From Pseudomonas oleovorans subsp. oleovorans (GTDB lineage Bacteria > Pseudomonadota > Gammaproteobacteria > Pseudomonadales > Pseudomonadaceae): a DNA stretch of 64,000 bases. The stretch spans positions 16,557-80,556 of the forward strand of contig NZ_NIUB01000023.1 in NCBI RefSeq assembly GCF_002197815.1, written 5' to 3'. The translations under genes were made by a program, and so were the position numbers. The first letter of the stretch is position 1. The number at the start of each line of letters is the position of its first letter. The notes under the pieces were generated by a model, which saw nothing but the letters and a program-made list of their open reading frames with translations, did not search any database and had not been told where the DNA came from. Positions 36,875-45,866 of the stretch are shown piece after piece.

Positions 36875-38065
36875 ATGTGGTACAACGGTTTACTCGACCT
36901 GTCGGTCTGGCAATTGGTGGCAGTCACTCTGCTGATGACGCATGTCACCATCGTCAGCGTCACCGTCTACCTGCACCGCTACTCCGCGCACCGTGCGCTG
37001 GAGCTGCATCCTGCACTCAAGCATTTCTTCCGCTTCTGGCTGTGGTTGACCACCGGCCAGAACACCCGTGAGTGGACGGCCATCCACCGCAAACATCACG
37101 CCAAGTGCGAAACCGTCGATGACCCGCACAGCCCGGTCATCAAGGGGTTGGGCACTGTGCTGCGCAAGGGCGCCGAACTCTATCAGGAAGAGGCAAAGAA
37201 CCAGGAAACCCTGCGTATCTACGGCAAGAACTGCCCGGATGACTGGATCGAGCGCAATGTCTACAGCCGCTACCCGATTGGTGGTGTGACGTTGATGGCG
37301 ATCATCGATCTGGCCCTGTTCGGTGTGCTCGGTATGACCGTCTGGGCGATCCAGATGATGTGGATTCCGGTATGGGCCGCGGGCGTCATCAACGGTCTTG
37401 GCCATGCTGTCGGCTACCGCAACTTCGAATGCCGCGACGCTGCCACCAATCTGGTGCCCTGGGGCATCCTGATCGGCGGTGAAGAACTGCACAACAACCA
37501 CCACACCTACCCCAACAGCGCCAAGCTGTCGGTGAAGAAGTGGGAGTTCGACATGGGCTGGGCCTGGATCAAGCTGTTCAGCTTCCTCGGCCTGGCTCAG
37601 GTGCAGCGTGTAGCGCCCATCGCCCATCGCGTCGAAGGCAAGCGCAATCTGGACATGGACACCGCCATGGCCATCCTCAACAACCGCTTTCAGATCATGG
37701 CGCAGTACCGCAAGCTGGTGATCGCGCCGCTGGTCAAGCAGGAAATGGCCAAGGCGGACGAGTCCGTGCGTCACCTGTTCCGTCGCGCCAAGCGCCTGCT
37801 CTCGCGTGAGCCGAGCCTGCTGGAAGAGCAGCATCACGCGCACATCGCCGATATGCTGGCGCAAAGTCAGGCTCTCAAGGTGATCTACGAGAAGCGTCTG
37901 GCGCTGCAGCAGATCTGGGTCAAGACCAGCAGCAACGGCCACGACATGCTCGAAGCCATAAAGCAGTGGGTACACGAGGCCGAGGCCAGCGGTATCCAGT
38001 CGCTGCGTGAGTTTGCCGAGCAGCTCAAGACCTACTCGCTGCGACCGTCCAGCGCGACTGCCTGA
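36875..38065 (+). CDS. desA: Acyl desaturase DesA
   Basis: This 396-aa membrane fatty-acid desaturase has the three histidine boxes of the family: HRYSAH (about 29-34), HRKHH (about 69-73) and HNNHH (about 207-211). Several hydrophobic segments flank them. DesA in P. aeruginosa introduces a delta-9 double bond into phospholipid acyl chains. A long helical C-terminal tail (about 260-396) is present. It is divergent from the PAS-GGDEF-EAL gene and is followed by a perfect terminator. Confidence 0.92.
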   Translation: MWYNGLLDLSVWQLVAVTLLMTHVTIVSVTVYLHRYSAHRALELHPALKHFFRFWLWLTTGQNTREWTAIHRKHHAKCETVDDPHSPVIKGLGTVLRKGAELYQEEAKNQETLRIYGKNCPDDWIERNVYSRYPIGGVTLMAIIDLALFGVLGMTVWAIQMMWIPVWAAGVINGLGHAVGYRNFECRDAATNLVPWGILIGGEELHNNHHTYPNSAKLSVKKWEFDMGWAWIKLFSFLGLAQVQRVAPIAHRVEGKRNLDMDTAMAILNNRFQIMAQYRKLVIAPLVKQEMAKADESVRHLFRRAKRLLSREPSLLEEQHHAHIADMLAQSQALKVIYEKRLALQQIWVKTSSNGHDMLEAIKQWVHEAEASGIQSLREFAEQLKTYSLRPSSATA

Positions 38066-38082
38066 TCGCCGCTCGTTACAAG

Positions 38083-38111
38083 CAAAGGCCCGCCGAACTG
38101 GCGGGCCTTTG
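38083..38111 (+). terminator. Rho-independent terminator after desA
   Basis: A perfect 12-bp stem CAAAGGCCCGCC/GGCGGGCCTTTG encloses a GAACT loop, 18 nt after the stop. Confidence 0.88.
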
Positions 38112-38133
38112 TGTATGTCCAACAGCTCGCACT

Positions 38134-39150
38134 ATGTTCATTTCAATGCGAGGCGAAGGACGGATGGCCGCTGTAATGGACGATCAAGGCAACGCTGTTT
38201 CCGAGTTGGAAGAACTGACCTTGGCTCTACTGCACAGTCGGGCCGAAGTGGAGCGCCTGGGCGAGCGTGAGCAACTGTTCAGCAGCCTGCTTGGTAGCGT
38301 CAATGCCGTGCTCTGGGCCTTCGACTGGAACGAGCAGCGGATGATCTATGTCAGCCCTGCCTATGAGCGTATCTTCGGTCGTTCCGCCGCGCTGCTTTTG
38401 GCCGATTATGGCGAATGGCGCAACAGCATCTATCCGGACGATATCGACTACGCTGCCGAAAGCCTGGCCAAGGTGCTGGAAGCCGGTGCGGTGGAGTCTC
38501 GCGAGTACCGCATCATTCGCGCTGATGGCCAATTGCGCTGGCTCAGCGACAAGTGTTTCGTCAGCCCCCGCATGGGAAGCGCCGAGCAGGGCTGCGTGAT
38601 TGTTGGTATTGCCGAAGACATCACCGAGAAGAAGCGTTTGGAAGGTGAGCTGCATCGCCTGGCCACCACCGATGTGCTGACTCAGAGCAGCAATCGCCGG
38701 CATTTCTTCGAATGTGCCCGCAGTGAGTTCGAACAGGCGCGCCAGTTCGGCAGCTCGCTGGCTTTCCTGCTGCTCGATCTCGACGATTTCAAGAAAATCA
38801 ATGATCAGTACGGCCATCAGGTCGGTGATCAGGTGTTGCAGCGCCTGGCTCAGTGCGGCAGCCATGCACTGCGCCGTGGCGACCTGTTCGGGCGTATTGG
38901 CGGTGAGGAGTTTGCGGCGCTGTTTCCTGGCTGTGAGCAGGATGTAGCCCTGCAGATTGCAGAGCGGCTGCAGCGTGAGGTGCAGCGCCTCGGCTTCCAG
39001 CATGAAGGTCAGCACTTCGGCATTACAGTCAGTCAGGGGCTGACCGTGATGCGTGCGACGGACGCCAGCCTCGATGGGCTCTATGCGCGCGCCGATGCCG
39101 CCATGTACACGGCCAAGCGCCAAGGCAAGAACCAGATCGTCCTGGGCTGA
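38134..39150 (+). CDS. PAS-GGDEF diguanylate cyclase (PA0290-like)
   Basis: This 338-aa soluble protein has a PAS/PAC sensor (about 45-170, with YVSPAYERIFGRS and ending IAEDITEKKRLEG). A GGDEF domain follows (about 180-338) with RIGGEEFAALF, so the active-site motif is GGEEF. It probably makes c-di-GMP. The start is uncertain: ATG at 38134, 38164 and 38176 are in frame, and none has an ideal ribosome site. Position before oprE matches PA0290-PA0291, but the PAO1 gpu genes between desA and the cyclase are absent. Confidence 0.88.
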   Translation: MFISMRGEGRMAAVMDDQGNAVSELEELTLALLHSRAEVERLGEREQLFSSLLGSVNAVLWAFDWNEQRMIYVSPAYERIFGRSAALLLADYGEWRNSIYPDDIDYAAESLAKVLEAGAVESREYRIIRADGQLRWLSDKCFVSPRMGSAEQGCVIVGIAEDITEKKRLEGELHRLATTDVLTQSSNRRHFFECARSEFEQARQFGSSLAFLLLDLDDFKKINDQYGHQVGDQVLQRLAQCGSHALRRGDLFGRIGGEEFAALFPGCEQDVALQIAERLQREVQRLGFQHEGQHFGITVSQGLTVMRATDASLDGLYARADAAMYTAKRQGKNQIVLG

Positions 39151-39576
39151 GGTTCTGGCGGTTTTCCGCCTGGGAACAGGTTCTCATAAGCGGAAATTTG
39201 CCTATCTTGATTGTCATTACATGGTCACTGTGCTGCAGGAAAAATGTAACCTATTGTTCTAGAGGCCTCGCGGGCTTGCTATAAGGAACTGGCGCGTTAT
39301 CTGCATAGGCTCCGGCAGATGCCGGCCAGGATGTCGGCGCACAATAACAACGACGAGAGAGCATTCACCATGCACCACTCTGCCCGCTTTATTTCGGCCG
39401 CTGCGCTGCGTTCGCCGTTGTTCTGTTCTTCCTGAGTTTTTCATACGCCCATTCGAGCCTGGCTTTGCCGTGCCCTGGCTCGTGGGTGTGTGTGCCCTAT
39501 TCGTTCCGGCCTGCCTCTTCGTGCCGAAGTCTGCGCCGGACGATGCGTCACCTTAAACACACTGGAGAGAAACATA
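39151..39576. other. 426-bp gap upstream of the porin gene
   Basis: No convincing gene is present. A 21-codon ORF from ATG 39370 (MHHSARFISAAALRSPLFCSS) has no supporting ribosome site or homology that I recognise. The gap presumably carries the porin promoter and a long leader. Confidence 0.5.
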
Positions 39577-40926
39577 ATGAGAAAGACCTCCCTGGCACTG
39601 GCCGTAGCCGCCAGCACCCTGGGCCTGAGCCAAGTAGCCGTAGCCGATTTCATCGGTGACAGCAAAGCCAGCCTGACCATGCGCAACTTCTACTTCGACC
39701 AGAACACCGTGAACACCACCAACAACAATGGTGAGGCCAGCGAGTGGGGCCAGGGCTTTATTCTCAACTATCAGTCCGGTTTCACCGAGGGTACCGTTGG
39801 CTTCGGCGTTGATGCCGTCGGCATGCTGGGCGTGCGTCTGGATGGTGGTGGTCGAAACGTATCCCCCCAAAAAGCAGGTCAGGATCGTATTCCGGGTGCT
39901 CTGTTCCCGCTGGAAAGCGATGGCAGCGCCGTTGATGAGTTCAGCAAAGGCGGCCTGACCGGCAAGGTTCGTTTCTCCAAAACCGAGGCCCGCATCGGTA
40001 CCCTGATGCCGAAACTGCCGATCCTCACTTCCAACGACGGTCGCCTGCTGCCGCAGATGTTCGAAGGTGGCATGATCACCTCCAACGAAATCGACAACCT
40101 GACCCTGACCGCTGGTCAGATCGAGCACGCCGTAGGCCGTGCTTCGAGCAACAGCACCGGTCTGGCCGTGGATGGCGGTAGCCAAGCCTCCAACAAATTC
40201 TATTTCGGCGGTGGCGACTGGAAGATCAACAGCGATCTGACTGCCCAGTACTACTACGCCAACCTCGAAGACTATTACAAGCAGCACTTCGCCGGTCTGG
40301 GGCATAACCTGGCGCTGGGCGAGGGCAGCCTGAAGACTGATCTGCGTTATTTCCGCACGACTTCCGATGGCAAGAACGGCAATGCTGCCGGTCGCACCGC
40401 TGGTTACTCTGCCAATAGAACCTTCGGTGACGGCACTGGTGAGATCGATAACAACACTTGGAGCGCTGCCTTCACCTACACACTGCAAAGCCACGCGATC
40501 ATGCTGGGTTATCAGCGTGTTTCCGAGAATAGCAACTTCGTCCAGCTGAACCAGGGTGGCATTGAAGGTTCCGCAGGCGCCAGCGTCTATCTGTTGACTG
40601 ACCGTCTGGCCAACAGCTTCACCCGCGCCGGTGAGCGTACTACCTTCGGTCAATACACCTACGATTTCGCTGGTGTCGGTGTGCCTGGCCTGAAGGCTTC
40701 GGTTGCTTATCTGAAAGGTACCAACGTTCAGTGCTCCAGCACTAATACCACCTGTACTGGACAAGCCAAAGAATGGGAGCGTGACGTCGCTCTGGACTAC
40801 GTATTCCAGGATGGCGCCCTGAAGGGGCTGGGTCTGGGCTGGCGTTACGGCGTGCTGCGTGGCAACGCTGCAACTGACGTCGACCAGAACCGCCTGATCG
40901 TCAGCTACACCCTGCCGCTGATGTAA
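39577..40926 (+). CDS. oprE: OprD-family outer-membrane porin OprE
   Basis: This 449-aa protein has a signal peptide MRKTSLALAVAASTLGLSQV..AVA. The mature chain opens DFIGDSKASLTMRNFYF, the OprD-family signature, and shows alternating beta-strand composition through to the end. OprD-type porins import small carboxylates and amino acids. The name follows its position after the PA0290-like cyclase. ATG 39577 has GGAGAG upstream. A strong terminator follows. Confidence 0.88.
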   Translation: MRKTSLALAVAASTLGLSQVAVADFIGDSKASLTMRNFYFDQNTVNTTNNNGEASEWGQGFILNYQSGFTEGTVGFGVDAVGMLGVRLDGGGRNVSPQKAGQDRIPGALFPLESDGSAVDEFSKGGLTGKVRFSKTEARIGTLMPKLPILTSNDGRLLPQMFEGGMITSNEIDNLTLTAGQIEHAVGRASSNSTGLAVDGGSQASNKFYFGGGDWKINSDLTAQYYYANLEDYYKQHFAGLGHNLALGEGSLKTDLRYFRTTSDGKNGNAAGRTAGYSANRTFGDGTGEIDNNTWSAAFTYTLQSHAIMLGYQRVSENSNFVQLNQGGIEGSAGASVYLLTDRLANSFTRAGERTTFGQYTYDFAGVGVPGLKASVAYLKGTNVQCSSTNTTCTGQAKEWERDVALDYVFQDGALKGLGLGWRYGVLRGNAATDVDQNRLIVSYTLPLM

Positions 40927-40980
40927 GGCGAGAGGTTTTCGGAAGGCCTGCTAAGGCCTGATGTTCCGATAAGCTGAACG

Positions 40981-41017
40981 AAAAATGCCCGCTCCCTTTG
41001 GATGCGGGCATTTTTTA
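40981..41017. terminator. Bidirectional rho-independent terminator
   Basis: The stem AAAAATGCCCGC/GCGGGCATTTTTT has A- and T-runs on either side. It serves oprE and the convergent DUF2388 gene. Confidence 0.88.
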
Positions 41018-41035
41018 TGGTCAGCTGGTGATGGT

Positions 41036-41365
41036 TCAGCGTGCGCTCTCAGCTGGCGCTGCCGACGCCGCAAGGATGGCGCTGGCCAGAGCCATATCAT
41101 CGGCGCCCTGCAACTGCGGGTTGGCGCTACGCAGCTGCTGCATCGCGGCCTCCAGATGTGGGCCGCGAATTTCGCCGTTGCTGGCGACGAAGCTGCTGGC
41201 ATCCTCTTCGGCTGCGGCGACCAGCTTGCGATCCTTGAAGGTCAGGTAGGTCGAGGCGGTAGTGGCGCCCGAGGACAGAATGTCGCGCAGCAGGCCATCG
41301 GCGGCGGCGGTCTGGGCAAACAGGCAGGCACTGAAGGCCAGTGCAGCATGACGCGTTACACGCAT
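41036..41365 (-). CDS. DUF2388 small secreted protein
   Basis: This 109-aa protein has a signal peptide (MRVTRHAALAFSACLFAQTA, then AADG). The core LRDILSSGATTASTYLTFKD and a helical second half are typical of Pseudomonas DUF2388 proteins. Function is unknown. It shares a terminator with oprE and stands alone. Confidence 0.8.
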   Translation of the reverse strand: MRVTRHAALAFSACLFAQTAAADGLLRDILSSGATTASTYLTFKDRKLVAAAEEDASSFVASNGEIRGPHLEAAMQQLRSANPQLQGADDMALASAILAASAAPAESAR

Positions 41366-41463
41366 GATGGAACTCCTTGTGGGGTGGCTCTGATCCTATG
41401 AGTGGTGCAGGCCAGCGATGGTTCCTCGCAGGCGATGGCCGGTTGCCCGTATCGGTGGTCTAT

Positions 41464-41709
41464 CTAGCGGACAGTCCGGCGCTGGTGTCGCCGCCATAGC
41501 AATGCCGACAGTATCGCCAGCATGCCAAACAGCATGAGTTGCCAGGCCCAGTGCAACTCGGGAAGCAGGAAAACCACTGCGCCGACAGCGACAGCCATGA
41601 GGCCGACCCAGAGCAGGTAGCCGCCGGCACCAAACACTTCGAAAATCAGCAGCAGGGTAGCCAAGGCCAGCCAGTGCCCGAACGACAGGTTATGCAGATA
41701 GGTGATCAT
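41464..41709 (-). CDS. Short NfeD-like membrane protein
   Basis: This 81-aa protein has two or three membrane segments (HWLALATLLLIFEVFGAGGY; LMAVAVGAVVFLL; WQLMLFGMLAILSALLW). It lacks the C-terminal OB-fold of longer NfeD proteins. NfeD genes usually pair with an SPFH protease-regulator gene, and none is next to this one. Confidence 0.72.
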   Translation of the reverse strand: MITYLHNLSFGHWLALATLLLIFEVFGAGGYLLWVGLMAVAVGAVVFLLPELHWAWQLMLFGMLAILSALLWRRHQRRTVR

Positions 41710-42037
41710 GAACGTACTGCACGACCCCGGCTGAGCGTGTTATTTGCGCGCCCTTAAACATGCATTGCATGGACTCCTTTGCTTGCAGGCTGTTGAACAA
41801 CTACCTGCCTTGTCTTGCCTGTTTCGCCTACGTTGTTCAGTGGCGTGCCAGAGCGAACAATCTAAGCATAGTCACATGGCCGTTGCCGCCGACCCCTTCG
41901 CAGCGTGGACGCATGCCCGTTGAGCGGTGAGAACCCGTTCATATCGAAATGCTTTGTGCTTGCCGCGCTGGTGAGGCAGCTCAAAGAGGCTCCGTGTCTG
42001 CCCGCCTGGCCCCCGCCGCTGGCGGGCTGCGCACGCC
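41710..42037. other. 328-bp gap with a MITE-like remnant
   Basis: Apart from the palindromic remnant at 41786-41840 I see no gene or RNA here. Confidence 0.5.
41786..41840. repeat. Short copy of the CAGGCTGTTGAACAAC element
   Basis: CAGGCTGTTGAACAAC at the left end is identical to the left end of the element at 32275. The right end, CGCCTACGTTGTTCAGTGG, is the near inverse. The interior is deleted relative to the longer copy. Confidence 0.65.
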
Positions 42038-43822
42038 TCAGCGTTGCTCGCTTTGTGGCGTGACGCGCAGCACTTCCTCGAGGGTGGTCAGGCCAGCGGC
42101 GACCTTTTGTGCGCCGGACAGGCGCAGGCTGCGCATGCCGTCCTTGAAGGCGGCGCGGCGCAGTGCGGTGAGGTCGGTGTCGGCGTTGATCAGCGGTTTG
42201 ATGGCGTCGTTGATCAGCATGATTTCGTAGACACCGGCACGGCCACGATAGCCGGTTTCGCGGCACTCCAGGCAGCCGACGGCATGATGAGCCTGCGTTG
42301 GCAGTGGCGAGCTCCAGGGGCGGGTCAGGCTATTCCAGGCGTCCTCGTCCAGTTGCACCGGCGCCTTGCAGTGCGGGCACAGGGTACGTACCAGGCGCTG
42401 GGCCATGACGCCGAGGATGGTGGCCTTGAGCAGGTAGTGCGGCACGCCCAGTTCCAGCAGGCGGGTGATGGCGCTGGGGGCATCGTTGGTGTGCAGCGTG
42501 GAGAGCACCAGGTGGCCGGTCAATGCCGCCTGTATCGCCATTTCGGCGGTTTCCAGGTCGCGGATCTCACCGACCATGATGATGTCTGGGTCCTGACGCA
42601 TCAGTGCACGCACGCCGCTGGCGAAATTCAGGTCGATATTGTGCTGCACCTGCATCTGATTGAAGGCGCCTTCGATCATCTCGATGGGGTCTTCGATGGT
42701 GCAGACGTTCACTTCCGGCGTGGCCAGTTGCTTGAGGGTGGTGTAGAGCGTGGTGGTCTTGCCCGAGCCGGTGGGGCCGGTGACCAGGATGATGCCGTTG
42801 GGCTGGCTGGTCATGCTGGCCCAGCGGCGCAGGTCGTCAGGAGAGAAGCCAAGCTGATCCGGGCTTTTCAGCAGCACCTCGGGGTCGAAGATACGCATCA
42901 CCATCTTCTCGCCGAAGGCGGTCGGCAGGGTGGACAGGCGCAACTCCACTTCATTGCCATCCGGGGTCTTGGTCTTGACCCGGCCATCCTGCGGTTTGCG
43001 CTTCTCGGCGATGTTCATGCGGCCGAGGTTTTTCAGGCGGCTGACCACCGCCATGGTGACCTGGGCGGGGAACTGGTAGACGGTGTGCAGCACGCCGTCG
43101 ATGCGAAAGCGTACCGTGCCCTGCTCGCGGCGTGGCTCGATATGGATATCGCTGGCGCGTTGCTGGAAGGCGTACTGGAACAGCCAGTCGACGATGTTGA
43201 CGATGTGTGCGTCGTTGGCGTCCGGCTCCTGATCCTGGGCGCCGAGGCTGAGCAGTTGTTCGAAGTTGCCGACGCCGCTTATCTTCTGGTCGGTGGCATT
43301 GGCGCCGCTGACCGAGCGGGCCAGGCGATAGAACTCAGTGGTGAAGCGCTGGATATCGCTGGGGTTGGCCACCACGCGCTTGATCGGGCGCTTGAGTACG
43401 TGGACCAGGTTGGCTTCCCAGCTGTGCACCAGTGGCTGGCTGCTGGCAATGGTCACGCTCTCGCTGTCCACCGCCACGGCGAGGATCTTGTGGCGTTGAG
43501 CGAAGGCGTAGGACATCAGCGGGGTGATGGCCGGCACGTCGATTTTCAACGGGTCGATGCGCAGGTAGGGTTGGCCGGCGAAGTCGGCCAGCCAGACGGT
43601 AAGGGTTTCCAGGTCGAGCTTCTTGCCCGGGCGTGTCAGGTCGTCGACCTGCTGTGCGGCGAGGAACTCCAGCGGATGTTGGGTGTTGTTCAGTGAGCTG
43701 CGGCGAATCGCCAGGCACTGCTCGGCCACCTTCTGCTCGACCCGGCCTTGGGCCACCAGCTCACGCAGCAGGTCGCCAAGATCCAGTACACGGTCAGGGG
43801 CGGTAGCGGTGAAGGCGGACAT
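42038..43822 (-). CDS. GspE/PilB-family secretion ATPase (orphan)
   Basis: This 594-aa protein has an N-terminal GspE-N domain (about 1-210), then the catalytic domain with the Asp-box region RASDIHIEPRR, Walker A GPTGSGKTT (about 345), MRQDPDIIMVGEIRD (Walker B) and LVLSTLHTNDAP. A tetra-cysteine zinc site is seen as CPHC and CLEC. Such ATPases drive type II secretion or type IV pilus assembly. No partner secretion or pilin genes are adjacent. The start at 43822 is favoured; an in-frame extension to 43999 crosses a repeat. Confidence 0.9.
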   Translation of the reverse strand: MSAFTATAPDRVLDLGDLLRELVAQGRVEQKVAEQCLAIRRSSLNNTQHPLEFLAAQQVDDLTRPGKKLDLETLTVWLADFAGQPYLRIDPLKIDVPAITPLMSYAFAQRHKILAVAVDSESVTIASSQPLVHSWEANLVHVLKRPIKRVVANPSDIQRFTTEFYRLARSVSGANATDQKISGVGNFEQLLSLGAQDQEPDANDAHIVNIVDWLFQYAFQQRASDIHIEPRREQGTVRFRIDGVLHTVYQFPAQVTMAVVSRLKNLGRMNIAEKRKPQDGRVKTKTPDGNEVELRLSTLPTAFGEKMVMRIFDPEVLLKSPDQLGFSPDDLRRWASMTSQPNGIILVTGPTGSGKTTTLYTTLKQLATPEVNVCTIEDPIEMIEGAFNQMQVQHNIDLNFASGVRALMRQDPDIIMVGEIRDLETAEMAIQAALTGHLVLSTLHTNDAPSAITRLLELGVPHYLLKATILGVMAQRLVRTLCPHCKAPVQLDEDAWNSLTRPWSSPLPTQAHHAVGCLECRETGYRGRAGVYEIMLINDAIKPLINADTDLTALRRAAFKDGMRSLRLSGAQKVAAGLTTLEEVLRVTPQSEQR

Positions 43823-43854
43823 GCGGGCTCCTCGGGTCGGCCTGAACAAGGTTA

Positions 43855-43878
43855 GCAGGCCGTTTTTCAACGGCCTTG
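43855..43878. repeat. CAGGCCGTTTTTCAACGGCCT hairpin fragment
   Basis: This palindromic fragment matches the right terminus of the element at 32275-32460. It lies just upstream of the GspE-like gene. Confidence 0.55.
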
Positions 43879-43944
43879 CAGCCTGGCTAGGATGCCCGAA
43901 AAGCAGCACAAGGGCGAAGGCCCGTGCGTGATTGAGTCGCCGCT

Positions 43945-44271
43945 TCAGGCCACCTCCGTGACCAGGCTGTGATCCAGGTGTTGCCAGGTCACCTCCCATA
44001 CGCAGACCAGGCTGCGCAGTTTCTGCGCCAGCACGCCGGCGCGATGCAGCGACAGGCCAGACAGACGCAGGCTGATATGCAGGTCGTCCTGTAGGCGTTC
44101 CATGTGCAAGGCCTCAGGTAATAACTGCAATTGTGCAAACAGCCCCAGCAGGCGGCACATCACGTCGGCTTCGGCGTCGGTGCGCAGCTGGTATTCGATA
44201 CAGGCATCGCCGCGATCCTGCCAGGGATCGTGGCGGTTATGGGCGGACGGAAACGGGGTGGTATCTGGCAT
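43945..44271 (-). CDS. Hypothetical protein with ACT-like region
   Basis: This 108-aa protein has a central part (ADVMCRLLGLFAQLQLLPEA, then DLHISLRLSGLSLHRAGVL) that resembles the beta-alpha-beta ACT fold of small regulatory subunits such as acetolactate synthase small chains. I do not recognise the family. It is divergent from an Lrp-type regulator, whose C-terminal domain is also ACT-like, but a functional link is speculative. Confidence 0.55.
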   Translation of the reverse strand: MPDTTPFPSAHNRHDPWQDRGDACIEYQLRTDAEADVMCRLLGLFAQLQLLPEALHMERLQDDLHISLRLSGLSLHRAGVLAQKLRSLVCVWEVTWQHLDHSLVTEVA

Positions 44272-44398
44272 GGCGGAAGCTCGGGCAGGTTTTGCTTAAG
44301 TTTCCGCCCTAATTCGGCAAAAGTTCTGCCTGGTTTTCTGGGTTATTCCAGGTTTCATGGATAAACTTGCCTTGTTAATCGGGTATTGGGGGTTTTTT

Positions 44399-44866
44399 AT
44401 GTCCATCGTGCTGGATGCTTACGACCAACGCATTCTTGCCCTGCTACAGGAAGATGCTGGTCTCTCCACTGCGGAGATCGCCGAGCGCATCGGTCTGTCG
44501 CAGTCGCCGTGCTGGCGCCGTATCCAGCGCCTCAAGGAGGAGGGGGTGATTCGCAAGCAGGTCACCCTGCTCGATCGCAAGCGCATCGGCCTGCACACGC
44601 AGGTGTTCGCTCAGGTCAAGCTCAACGCCCATGGGCGTTCCAACCTGACCGAGTTCGCCGAGGCCATGCGCGAGTTTCCCGAGGTGCTGGAGTGCCATGT
44701 ACTGATGGGCGCGGTGGATTTCATGCTGCGCATCGTCACCCGCGATATCGAGGCGTATGAGCGCTTCTTCTTCGAGAAGCTGTCGCTGGTGCCAGGTATC
44801 CAGGAGGTGAACTCGATCGTGGCGCTGTCGGAGATCAAGTCCACTACTAGCTTGCCGCTTGCCTAG
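44399..44866 (+). CDS. Lrp/AsnC-family transcriptional regulator
   Basis: This 155-aa protein has an N-terminal helix-turn-helix (AEIAERIGLSQSPCWRRIQRL, about residues 25-45) and a C-terminal RAM/ACT-like domain with GAVDFMLRIVTRDIEAY. Lrp proteins sense amino acids. The effector and target are unknown. ATG 44399 follows a weak GGGGG-containing leader; an in-frame ATG at 44357 would add 14 hydrophobic residues. Confidence 0.87.
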   Translation: MSIVLDAYDQRILALLQEDAGLSTAEIAERIGLSQSPCWRRIQRLKEEGVIRKQVTLLDRKRIGLHTQVFAQVKLNAHGRSNLTEFAEAMREFPEVLECHVLMGAVDFMLRIVTRDIEAYERFFFEKLSLVPGIQEVNSIVALSEIKSTTSLPLA

Positions 44867-44885
44867 GAAACACTGAAAAAGCTGT

Positions 44886-44993
44886 CATGCCCGCGCAGGC
44901 GGGACAGCAGCCCTATCGCTGAACAGCGCTTGCGCTGGCCTGTAGATCTCGAGCCTTCGAATTTCCTGGGCTCCCGCCTGCGCGGGAGTGACG
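44886..44993. repeat. Inverted repeat CCCGCGCAGGCGGGA...TCCCGCCTGCGCGGG
   Basis: Near-perfect 14-15-nt arms about 70 nt apart lie between convergent genes. They can form a terminator-like long stem, and no T-run is present. Confidence 0.65.
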
Positions 44994-45003
44994 CAGGACA
45001 TAT

Positions 45004-45675
45004 TCAGGGTTTGATCACTACTGGCGGCGATTGCTCGACGTTGCGCCTGCTGGGTGGCGTGAGCCCCATGGACACATAGATGCTGGTCAGCTGATCCACC
45101 CCCATGTCGGCGGCGCGGATCCATTCTTGCGGTACGTAGAGCAGGCCGCCGCCCACCGGAATCGGCGCGGTGGGAATGAGGATGGCGCAGTAGGGGCGGC
45201 CTTCCAGTTCGACCGTCTCCGAGCTTGGGCGCAGGGCCAGTACCGCTGCGCCGTCACCGCCGAAGAAACACCAGACCGGCGCCATGGTGGTGATGTCCGG
45301 GTTCTTGCTCTTGTCCAGCAAGCCAACGAAGCGGTCGGCCAGGTTATAGAAGTTGCCGATCAGCGGCGTGCGCCGCAGGGTGCGGTCGAGCAGCCAGGAC
45401 AGGGGCCGGCGTAGGCCCAGTTGCACGGCCAGGCCCAGTGGATAGAGGCTGGCCAGCAGTACCAGGCTGCCCAGCAAGTAGGCCAGGTAGCTGTTGCTGG
45501 AAAAGGGCTGGCCGAGGGCAGCGAATACTTGGCCGATCAGGGTCGAAGGTCCGACCAGACGATTGAGCAGGCTGAATATCCAGGCCAGCAGTGCCAGAGT
45601 CAGAACCAGTGGCAGCAACGACAACAGGCCTGTAAACCAGGTGGTGACGATGGATTTCAGGCTGCGCTTGATCAT
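45004..45675 (-). CDS. DUF502 membrane protein
   Basis: This 223-aa protein has two membrane segments near residues 10-35 and 60-85. The conserved segments RRTPLIGNFYNLADRFVGLL and PTAPIPVGGGLLYVP define the DUF502 family. Function is not established. Confidence 0.82.
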   Translation of the reverse strand: MIKRSLKSIVTTWFTGLLSLLPLVLTLALLAWIFSLLNRLVGPSTLIGQVFAALGQPFSSNSYLAYLLGSLVLLASLYPLGLAVQLGLRRPLSWLLDRTLRRTPLIGNFYNLADRFVGLLDKSKNPDITTMAPVWCFFGGDGAAVLALRPSSETVELEGRPYCAILIPTAPIPVGGGLLYVPQEWIRAADMGVDQLTSIYVSMGLTPPSRRNVEQSPPVVIKP

Positions 45676-45797
45676 GTGACGGTTTCCTTGGCGATATCGA
45701 GCGTAACTTTACGTGACCACAGGCGCTTGTGTGCACTGCTGTGGAAATGTGCACGCACTCAAATGGCTACAGTAGTTTTCATCAGATTATTTCGCGC

Positions 45798-45824
45798 AAA
45801 AAAAGCCCGGCACAAAGGCCGGGC
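45798..45824 (-). terminator. Rho-independent terminator of dctPQM
   Basis: Read leftwards, a GCCCGG/CCGGGC stem is followed by a seven-T run, 43 nt after the dctM stop. Confidence 0.85.
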
Positions 45825-45866
45825 AGAGTGGGTACATGGAGTACCAAACAGCGTAGGTTTGAACCC

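Noticed and set aside
44882..45003. Small RNA gene between the Lrp and DUF502 genes
   Set aside because: Only an inverted repeat is visible, with no promoter-like or T-run signal to support a transcript.
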